From NCBI GenBank assembly GCA_013043995.1, contig JABEVL010000094.1, positions 1 to 11,836 on the forward strand: a stretch of 11,836 bases of DNA, read 5' to 3'. Position 1 is the stretch's first letter; each line of letters begins with the position of its first letter. The stretch is from Spirochaetales bacterium (GTDB lineage Bacteria > Spirochaetota > Spirochaetia > JABEVK01). A model generated the notes under the pieces. The model made no database searches and was not told where the DNA came from. It saw nothing but the letters and a program-made list of their open reading frames with translations. Below are positions 6,728 through 11,836 of this stretch, in pieces. The translations under genes and the position numbers were made by a program.

Positions 6728-8061
6728 CCAGCCACGGGCCGGAAACCGAAAGAGCCGTTTCGAATTTTGGACAAGGTTCGACCCCGCGCGAGGTCATCCG
6801 TGCCTACGCTCTCGTGAAAGAGGCGGCCCTCCGTGCCGTCCAGGAAGTCGACGAACGCTTCTCGCTGGAAGATTTTTCAGTGCTGATGGAGGTTTTAGCC
6901 GAAGTTCGTGAAGGGCGTCACGACGCCTTGTTTGTTCTGGACCTGGCCCAGGGGGGAGCGGGGACGAGCCTGAACATGAACCTGAACGAAGTGATCGCTC
7001 AGCTGGCCGGATTGAGGTGTTCCCGAGCCCTGCATCCCCTGGAAGATATCAACCGTTACCAGTCGACCAACGACACCTTTTCTACCGCCGTGACGATCGT
7101 CGCCTACGAGGGTCTGACCGCGGTAGAAAAAAGAGTTGTTGCCCTTCAGGAAGTTTTGGTGGGTTTGGAGCAAAAATATTCTCAGGTTCTGACGACAGGC
7201 AGAACCGAATACCAGGACGCCCTGCCCATGACCGTGGGTCAGCTTTTTGGCGCCTGGGCCGGTCCCCTCGAGCGTGACCGTTGGCGGCTGTCAAAACTCA
7301 AGGAAAGGGTGCGCTCGATCGCCCTGGGCGGAACCGCCGTGGGGACGGGTTTCGGCGCCCCGGTTGCCTACGTTTTTGCGGCGGAACGCCACTTACGGCG
7401 TTTGAGCGGCCTGCCCCTCTCCCGCAGTCAAAACCTGGGCGACGAGATCGCCCACCTGGACAAGTATTCTGAACTGGCGGGAGGTTATCGCCTAGTCGCC
7501 GAAAATCTTGTCAAAATCACGGATGATCTTTTGTACCTGACTTCAAGCGCCGTCGGTGAAATCCGTCACCCGAACCTTCAGGCGGGATCGTCGATGATGG
7601 CCGCCAAGACCAACCCCGTCCTTTTGGAATTCGTGCAAGGCCTGGCCATCGAGGTTCAGGGCGAAGCGTATAAGGTTTCGTTGTGGGTGCAGTCGGGGCG
7701 ACTCCAGCTGAACGCCTTTTTGCCGTTCATTTTAGGAGCCATCCTCAAAATCGCCGCTGACCTGAACAAGGCCCTTGACGCCTTTCGGCGTTTATTGCCC
7801 CTGCTTGAGGTCCGCGAGGTTCGGATGCGTACCAACCTGGGCAGCTCGGCGGCTTTGGCGAATAGCCTGGTTCCGCTCCTGGGGTACGACCGGGTCAAAA
7901 AAGTTTTGGCGCTTTGGGAAGCGTCTCCGCCGCAGAACTGGGAAGAAGCCGCCCAAATTTTACAAGAACAGCTGGCGTTGAAGCCCGATGAACTTCAGAA
8001 CCTGCTGGACACCCAAAGTCTCACCTCCTATCTCCAACCTCAACCCAAGGAAAAACCATGA
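6724..8061 (+). CDS. Aspartase-family lyase embedded in the hyd maturation operon
   Basis: A 445-residue member of the aspartase/fumarase superfamily; the nearest known reaction is aspartate to fumarate plus ammonia. Conserved regions are QGGAGTSLNMNLNEV (76-90), QSTNDTFSTA (113-122), GRTEYQDALPMTVGQ (159-173) and the signature loop AGSSMMAAKTNPV (287-299), with S289 the likely catalytic serine. Odd points: the signature loop has Ala where GSSxMPxKxN has Pro. Position 162 is Glu where this superfamily has His, or Gln in E. coli AspA. The N terminus is shorter than in E. coli AspA (478 aa). Its place between hydE and hydF, joined by ATGA overlaps on both sides, ties it to H-cluster assembly; aspartase-like genes are known in other hyd maturation operons. 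I infer ammonia supply for the azadithiolate bridge, but another amino-acid substrate is possible. Confidence 0.85.
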   Translation: MTSHGPETERAVSNFGQGSTPREVIRAYALVKEAALRAVQEVDERFSLEDFSVLMEVLAEVREGRHDALFVLDLAQGGAGTSLNMNLNEVIAQLAGLRCSRALHPLEDINRYQSTNDTFSTAVTIVAYEGLTAVEKRVVALQEVLVGLEQKYSQVLTTGRTEYQDALPMTVGQLFGAWAGPLERDRWRLSKLKERVRSIALGGTAVGTGFGAPVAYVFAAERHLRRLSGLPLSRSQNLGDEIAHLDKYSELAGGYRLVAENLVKITDDLLYLTSSAVGEIRHPNLQAGSSMMAAKTNPVLLEFVQGLAIEVQGEAYKVSLWVQSGRLQLNAFLPFILGAILKIAADLNKALDAFRRLLPLLEVREVRMRTNLGSSAALANSLVPLLGYDRVKKVLALWEASPPQNWEEAAQILQEQLALKPDELQNLLDTQSLTSYLQPQPKEKP

Positions 8062-9314
8062 GTAATCCCCAAGAGACCCCACTTTCGGAGCGTCTTTCGC
8101 TCGTCTTTTTCGGCCTGCGCAACGCAGGAAAGTCGAGTTTGCTCAATGCTTTTTTAGGTTCGCAAACGGCAATCGTTTCACCGACTCCGGGGACGACCAC
8201 CGACCCCGTCACCAGGGCCTTTGAACTGGGAGAGTTGGGCCCCGTTGCGATCACCGATACCGCAGGTCTGGACGACGAAGGGGACTTGGGCAAGCTTCGC
8301 GTGCAAAAAAGCCGCGACAAAATCGCCGTTTGCGATGTTCCCATCCTCGTCAGCCGAGCCGATCTGCCGCCCACCGAGCTTGAAATGACGATCTGGAACG
8401 AACTGGCTGAAAAAAAACCTGCCTTGACCCTGGTTTTGACGCACGCCGACCTTGGGCTTCACCCCGAAAAAAAAGTCTGGGCGGAGCCTCGCAACGCCGC
8501 TGCTGTGGATAATCTTTCAGGAGCGGGCGTCCCCGAGCTGAGAAAGCTTCTGCAACGCCGCGCCGCGCTTGCCGAGCGCGAAATTTCCCCGTTGGAAGGG
8601 CTGGTGAACGAAAACGATTTCTTGATTCTTGTCACGCCGATCGACCTCGCGGCGCCCAAGGGACGGCTGATTTTGCCGCAGGTTGAAACGATCCGCGACG
8701 TTCTGGACAAGGATTGCGCCTGCCTGGTGGTGAAGGAGCGCGAGCTCAAAAGCTTTTACGACAACCTGGGACTCAAACCCAAACTGGTCGTTTGCGACAG
8801 CCAGGTTTTTTCGAAGGTGGCTTCTGACATCCCCGAGGAACAGGCCCTCACGTCGTTTTCGATCCTTTTTGGCCGCAAGAAAGGCGAGCTGAGCGTCTAC
8901 TTGGCCGGGATCGCTGCCCTTGCAAACCAACCCGCCGACGCCAAGGTGCTGGTGCTGGAAGCTTGTGCGCACCACAAGCAGGCCGACGACATCGGAACTG
9001 TGAAAATTCCGCGGCTTTTTCATCAGTTGGTCCAATCCCGCGCTGTGTTCCATCACCGCAGGGACATCCCTGACGAGGAAGAACTCAAGACGTTTTCCCT
9101 GGTCATCAACTGCGCGGGTTGCATGGTGTCCCGCAACCGCATGCTGTCTCGGATCGAAAAGTTCCGCAAGCTGGGAATCCCCGTGATCAACTACGGCTTG
9201 TTTTTGGCCTGGGCCAACGGACTTTTGCCCCGCGCCATTCTCCCTTTTCCCGAAGCCGAAGCCCTCCTTGGACGTGCAGCGCCACCGTCTAAGCCCGGCA
9301 CTGCAAGTATTTAA
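8058..9314 (+). CDS. hydF: [FeFe]-hydrogenase maturation GTPase and scaffold HydF
   Basis: HydF binds GTP, carries the precursor of the 2Fe subcluster and transfers it to the hydrogenase. The 418-residue protein has a GTPase domain with a P-loop GLRNAGKS (19-26), a switch region TPGTTTDP (43-50), DTAG (67-70), and THAD (128-131) in place of the usual NKxD. A middle dimerisation region follows (about 175-290), then the cluster-binding domain. That domain has CxH at C303/H305 and CxxC at C352/C355. The residue before C352 is Asn351, where the family usually has His (HCxxC). The C-terminal tail past about residue 400 is longer than usual. The start follows AAGGA at 8047-8051, and the ATG overlaps the lyase stop (ATGA). 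It is the last gene of the operon. Confidence 0.95.
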   Translation: MSNPQETPLSERLSLVFFGLRNAGKSSLLNAFLGSQTAIVSPTPGTTTDPVTRAFELGELGPVAITDTAGLDDEGDLGKLRVQKSRDKIAVCDVPILVSRADLPPTELEMTIWNELAEKKPALTLVLTHADLGLHPEKKVWAEPRNAAAVDNLSGAGVPELRKLLQRRAALAEREISPLEGLVNENDFLILVTPIDLAAPKGRLILPQVETIRDVLDKDCACLVVKERELKSFYDNLGLKPKLVVCDSQVFSKVASDIPEEQALTSFSILFGRKKGELSVYLAGIAALANQPADAKVLVLEACAHHKQADDIGTVKIPRLFHQLVQSRAVFHHRRDIPDEEELKTFSLVINCAGCMVSRNRMLSRIEKFRKLGIPVINYGLFLAWANGLLPRAILPFPEAEALLGRAAPPSKPGTASI

Positions 9315-9459
9315 CGTGGAAACTGCTGACACTGCTTGTGCCCGATGTTCCGCTGACCACCTGTTGGCCCGATGAAAACGGGTTAAAGTCGATCAGGGCG
9401 TTCCTGCCGCCCCAAGTATCCTTGTACGAAAGTCCCAGACGCGTGCGGTCGGTCCGTAG
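9289..9459 (-). pseudogene. Coding-like fragment without a start, convergent with hydF
   Basis: Between hydF and the rlmM-like gene, the minus strand holds a stretch of 56 codons ending at TAG (9289-9291). It has protein-like composition, including LGLSYKDTWGGRNALIDF and a serine/glycine/threonine-rich part ending in FHVKYLQCRA. No ATG, GTG or normal ribosome site opens it. Another frame just upstream (about 9539-9456) also reads well, up to DATGMGYG, so a one-base shift near 9455-9460 would join them. The family is not recognised; the alternating polar pattern might be a piece of an outer-membrane or secreted protein. It overlaps the last 26 bases of hydF. It may be a decayed gene remnant, a sequence error or chance. 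Confidence 0.3.
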
Positions 9460-9479
9460 CCCATGCCCGTCGCGTCCAG

Positions 9480-9506
9480 AAAAACGTCCGTGGGCTGGGC
9501 GTTTTT
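9480..9506. terminator. Two-way intrinsic terminator hairpin between hydF and the rlmM-like gene
   Basis: Arms AAAAACG (9480-9486) and CGTTTTT (9500-9506) are perfect complements. The stem continues by a T-G pair (9487/9499) and two C-G pairs, giving a 10-bp stem with a 7-nt loop (9490-9496). Both strands end in a T-run, the layout of a bidirectional terminator. It lies 34 nt past the rlmM-like stop on the minus strand and 165 nt past the hydF stop on the plus strand, as expected between convergent operons. The stem is partly A-T, so efficiency may be moderate. Confidence 0.6.
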
Positions 9507-9540
9507 GAGTCGGTCAAGTGCCGTTTGGGGCGTCGGCTTC

Positions 9541-10473
9541 CTAAAGCATCCAGGTCAGCTCATGCTTGTTATGAAAAAGGTGGACCAGGCGCGAGCCGGG
9601 CACGGCGGCAAAGTTGTCGATCGACTCCCAATCTGGTTCACCCTGCATTTTGAGGGTGACGACGTAGTGCTTTACCTTGCCGCTGTCCAACCAGAGCTGA
9701 ATCCAGTCCCAAAGCTTGGCCGGGTAACAGATCACGTCGCAAAAGAGCCAATCGAGTTTTTCAAAGTTTGAAGGAAGGAGCGAAAAGGCGTCCTGGAGGC
9801 GGTGCCGGAGCCGGGGATGGGAGATCAAACGGGGGTCCATTTCGGCCCTGTCAACGCTGACGACGTTCGCCCCCAGTTGTAAAAGAACCCAGGACCAGCC
9901 GCCGGGGGCCGAACCAGCGTCCAGGCAGTCGTCGTCGGGCTTGGGGTGACGACCTAATAAAAGGAGGGACTCCTGGAGCTTGGCGTAGGCGGAACTGGGT
10001 GGGTCGACCTTGTTTTCAAGCAAAAGAGGACGCCCCCCGGGAAAAGGACTTGAACAGACGGGAGAAGCCCACAACGTCGATTCATCCAGCAAGGTCCAGG
10101 CCCCCATCGAAGCCGTGGGCAAGGTGTGGGGAAAGGGACGCGGCTTTTGTGGAACCCGGGGGAGTCTTTCCTGGATAAGGGCGGCTCGCCGAAAAAGATT
10201 CCCTGGAACCTGGTTCCAGAAGGCTCCCAGGCTGCGGAGCGCCGCAGCGGCTTGGGCGATAGAAGAAAAGCTGATCTTATGGGGGTCCTTCCAGATGTTT
10301 TGAGCCCAGCGAGGGCTGGGTCCCTGAAAAGGAGTGTAATCCAGACGTTGCCCGACAAGCGAAGTCAACGGAAGCCGCAAACGCGCAGCCTCGGTCTGTC
10401 CCCAGGCAGAAAGCTCGTCGGGCCAGTGAAAAACTTGGCCCTGAAGTTTTTCAACTTTTACGGACGCCGTCAT
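9541..10473 (-). CDS. RlmM-like FtsJ-domain rRNA 2'-O-methyltransferase
   Basis: A 310-residue SAM-dependent methyltransferase of the RrmJ/FtsJ fold, most like RlmM, which methylates the ribose of C2498 in 23S rRNA. The SAM-binding motif is DAGSAPGGWSW (185-195). A K-D-K-E set fits K165 (AYAKLQE), D246 (WLFCDV), K275 (TLKMQ) and E305 (HNKHELTWML). The D/W/P pattern of WLFCDVICYPAKLWDWIQLWL also resembles RlmM. It is shorter than E. coli RlmM (about 366 aa), and the N-terminal half is divergent, with no clear THUMP domain by eye, so the exact target is less sure than the chemistry. Its start overlaps the msrB stop (ATGA) with no clear ribosome site, pointing to coupled translation. It is the last gene of the nadB-msrB group. 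Confidence 0.75.
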   Translation of the reverse strand: MTASVKVEKLQGQVFHWPDELSAWGQTEAARLRLPLTSLVGQRLDYTPFQGPSPRWAQNIWKDPHKISFSSIAQAAAALRSLGAFWNQVPGNLFRRAALIQERLPRVPQKPRPFPHTLPTASMGAWTLLDESTLWASPVCSSPFPGGRPLLLENKVDPPSSAYAKLQESLLLLGRHPKPDDDCLDAGSAPGGWSWVLLQLGANVVSVDRAEMDPRLISHPRLRHRLQDAFSLLPSNFEKLDWLFCDVICYPAKLWDWIQLWLDSGKVKHYVVTLKMQGEPDWESIDNFAAVPGSRLVHLFHNKHELTWML

Positions 10474-10910
10474 GCTGAACCGGCTGGAAAGAGCTTGAGA
10501 AACTCCCCGTAACCTTCTTTTTCGAGTTCAGCCAAAGGAATAAACCGAAGTGCCGCCGAATTGATGCAGTAACGGAGTCCTTGGGCACCCGGCCCGTCGT
10601 TGAAAACGTGGCCCAGGTGGCTGTCGGAGTCGAGCGAGCGGACCTCGACACGGACCATTCCATGACTTTTGTCGGCTTTTTCCAGGACGGCACCTGTGTG
10701 AATCGGTTGGGTAAAACTCGGCCAGCCCGTTCCCGAGTCAAACTTGTCGAGTGAGCTGAACAGGGGTTTTCCAGTAATGACGTCCACGTAGATGCCGGGG
10801 GCGTGGTTATTCCAGTAGGCGTTGCGGAAGGGCGGTTCTGTCCCGCACTCTTGGGTCACGTGGTAGGCCAGGGGGTCGAGTTTCTGGCGCAAAGAATCGG
10901 GGTTTTTCAT
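10470..10910 (-). CDS. msrB: Peptide-methionine (R)-S-oxide reductase MsrB, zinc-free type
   Basis: MsrB reduces methionine-R-sulfoxide in oxidised proteins. Family motifs in the 146-residue protein are HVTQECGTEPPFRNAYW (17-33), KFDSGTGWPSF (56-66), SHLGHVFNDGP (97-107) and RYCINSAALRFIP (113-125), with C115 the catalytic cysteine. Both CxxC zinc pairs of the zinc-binding type are absent (TGKPLF and LDSDSHLG at those places). Position 61 is Thr where many MsrBs have the resolving Cys, so C22 in QECGTEPP probably takes that role, as I recall for the Xanthomonas type. The start at 10910 is chosen because GGAGG sits at 10916-10920. A longer in-frame start at 10964 would overlap nadB by 32 nt and add non-conserved residues. 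It lies 22 nt after nadB and overlaps the rlmM-like gene (ATGA). Confidence 0.93.
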   Translation of the reverse strand: MKNPDSLRQKLDPLAYHVTQECGTEPPFRNAYWNNHAPGIYVDVITGKPLFSSLDKFDSGTGWPSFTQPIHTGAVLEKADKSHGMVRVEVRSLDSDSHLGHVFNDGPGAQGLRYCINSAALRFIPLAELEKEGYGEFLKLFPAGSA

Positions 10911-10915
10911 GAGTG

Positions 10916-10920
10916 CCTCC
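10916..10920 (-). promoter_or_regulatory. Strong ribosome binding site that fixes the msrB start
   Basis: GGAGG on the minus strand lies 5 nt before the ATG at 10910. It is a full Shine-Dalgarno core at close to ideal spacing, located in the short gap after the nadB stop. This supports 10910, not the longer upstream in-frame ATG, as the msrB start. Confidence 0.75.
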
Positions 10921-10932
10921 AACGTGAAGTTA

Positions 10933-11836
10933 CTAAGAAACTGCATCGCATCGGTAGTGGGCACCGTGGCTGGCTTTGTTTTTGAGGGCGGCCGTCAGAA
11001 CGGTTTGGGCGACAAGGAAAAGGTTTTCGGTTTCGAGAAAACTCCGAAATCCAGCAAAGTCCTGTTGGAACTTGCCGCTCGAACTTGCGGTTTGTTTGGC
11101 GCCGGTCCATTGCCGCTCAAGGACCGTCAGTTCTGCCAGGCCTTTCTCGAGTGCAGAGGCTTCGCGGATAGGGCCCGCCGCACCAAAAACGACGTCTTGG
11201 ATGCGACGGCGAAAATCCTGCGAAAGCGCATTCGGGGGCCGTTTGTCGGGAATCGCCGTTAGGGGAGGGGAGAGATCTGCCGGAGTCCGCAAAGCCTCGT
11301 CCAAAACCGCCTGGGCACAGGCCCGGCCAAAGACAAGGCATTCCAAAAGGCTGTTCGAGGCCAGGCGGTTTGCGCCATGAACACCCGTCGAAGCAGCCTC
11401 GCCGACGGCGTACAAGCCCGAAACCGACGTGCGTCCCGCTAGGTCGGTGCGCACCCCCCCCATGACGTAGTGGGCCACAGGGACGACCGGCAAAAGTTCG
11501 GTCAGGGGGTCGAAACCGTTCTGACGGGCCAGGGAACAGGCCGTCGGAAAGTGGTCGTTGAGGTGAAGAACCTGACGGGCGTCCAGCCAGACCGGGTAAC
11601 CCGACTTCAGGCGTTCATAAACGGTACGGGCCACCAGATCCCGAGGGCCCAAGGCGCCGAGAGGGTGAGGAATGGCCAAAGGTTTCAGTCCATCGGCACT
11701 TCCGGGATCGTCGCTGGTGACAAGAAGCGCCCCGTCGCCGCGCAACGCTTCGGTTAGCAGAGGAACTTGGTGTGCAGAAACACCGCCCAGGCCCGTGGGA
11801 TGGAACTGGATCATCTCGGCGTCGCGGAGGTCCGCC
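10933..11836 (-). CDS. nadB: L-aspartate oxidase NadB, C-terminal part (5' end outside window)
   Basis: NadB is the FAD enzyme that oxidises L-aspartate to iminoaspartate, the first step of NAD synthesis from aspartate, passed on to NadA. The frame is open to the right edge, so only about the last 300 residues are seen. They begin in the substrate/FAD region ADLRDAEMIQFHPTGLGG, which corresponds to the conserved FxQFHPT segment. The VPVAHYVMGGVRTDLAGRTS and GLYAVGEAASTGVHGANRL segments are classic NadB flavin and active-site motifs. The ASNSLLECLVFG helix follows, then the helical C-terminal domain. The GxxTxxxGRTS spacing and ASNSLLE favour NadB over FrdA/SdhA. It is the leading visible gene of a minus-strand operon with msrB and the rlmM-like gene. 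Confidence 0.95.
   Translation of the reverse strand, partial: ADLRDAEMIQFHPTGLGGVSAHQVPLLTEALRGDGALLVTSDDPGSADGLKPLAIPHPLGALGPRDLVARTVYERLKSGYPVWLDARQVLHLNDHFPTACSLARQNGFDPLTELLPVVPVAHYVMGGVRTDLAGRTSVSGLYAVGEAASTGVHGANRLASNSLLECLVFGRACAQAVLDEALRTPADLSPPLTAIPDKRPPNALSQDFRRRIQDVVFGAAGPIREASALEKGLAELTVLERQWTGAKQTASSSGKFQQDFAGFRSFLETENLFLVAQTVLTAALKNKASHGAHYRCDAVS

Noticed and set aside
8517..9332. 271-codon minus-strand open frame inside hydF
   Set aside because: It is antisense to hydF, whose motifs are clear. The translation is arginine/histidine/glutamine-rich without a domain.
9463..9771. Plus-strand open frame after hydF
   Set aside because: Most of it is antisense to the rlmM-like gene end, including conserved K275 and E305 regions, and it crosses the terminator hairpin.
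10911..10964. Longer MsrB N terminus starting at 10964
   Set aside because: It overlaps nadB by 32 nt and adds residues not seen in the family, while a full GGAGG directly precedes the ATG at 10910.
1..11836. Mobile elements, CRISPR arrays, tRNA or rRNA genes
   Set aside because: No transposase, terminal repeats, spaced direct repeats, tRNA-like cloverleaf or rRNA sequence was found on reading either strand.

Overview
The window looks like chromosomal DNA from a Gram-negative, fairly GC-rich bacterium with anaerobic capacity. The evidence is an [FeFe]-hydrogenase maturation operon, an RlmM-like rRNA methyltransferase, a NadB-type aspartate oxidase, a Nudix-derived NAD-type regulator and a CRP/HcpR-like operator. 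A proteobacterium or an old 'deltaproteobacterial'/Bdellovibrionota-type lineage would fit, but sequence reading alone does not settle it. There are no mobile elements, CRISPR arrays, tRNAs or rRNAs, and gene density is high.

Layout. (1) Positions 1-2357: a minus-strand Nudix/winged-helix regulator (66-1070) is divergent from a plus-strand ArsB/NhaD/SLC13-type ion transporter (1155-2357). (2) Positions 2345-3854: a compact minus-strand group of a one-cysteine thioredoxin-fold protein, a MarC-family membrane protein and a flavodoxin-like protein. The flavodoxin gene overlaps the end of the transporter gene tail to tail. (3) Positions 3855-4054: a 200-bp divergent control region. It holds a near-consensus CRP/HcpR-type palindrome placed as a class II activator site would be, plus a second inverted repeat. 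(4) Positions 4055-9314: a five-gene plus-strand operon, TM1266-type protein, hydG, hydE, an aspartase-family lyase and hydF. The first pair overlaps by 23 nt and the other three junctions are ATGA overlaps. (5) Positions 9315-9540: a convergent intergenic region with a two-way terminator hairpin and a minus-strand coding-like fragment without a start. (6) Positions 9541-11836: a minus-strand operon nadB (5' end outside the window), msrB, rlmM-like.

How the genes fit together. HydG makes CO and CN on an iron synthon, HydE processes that synthon further, and HydF is the scaffold where the 2Fe subcluster is assembled and handed to the hydrogenase. The lyase locked between hydE and hydF is the most interesting member. 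It could release ammonia, the source of the bridgehead nitrogen of the azadithiolate ligand, but several residues at positions that matter differ from true aspartase. No hydrogenase catalytic subunit (HydA) is encoded here, so it must lie elsewhere. The nearby minus-strand genes (flavodoxin, thioredoxin-fold protein, MsrB) have redox themes, and the flanks (Nudix regulator, NadB) point to NAD synthesis. Links between those genes and the hyd operon are only suggestive.
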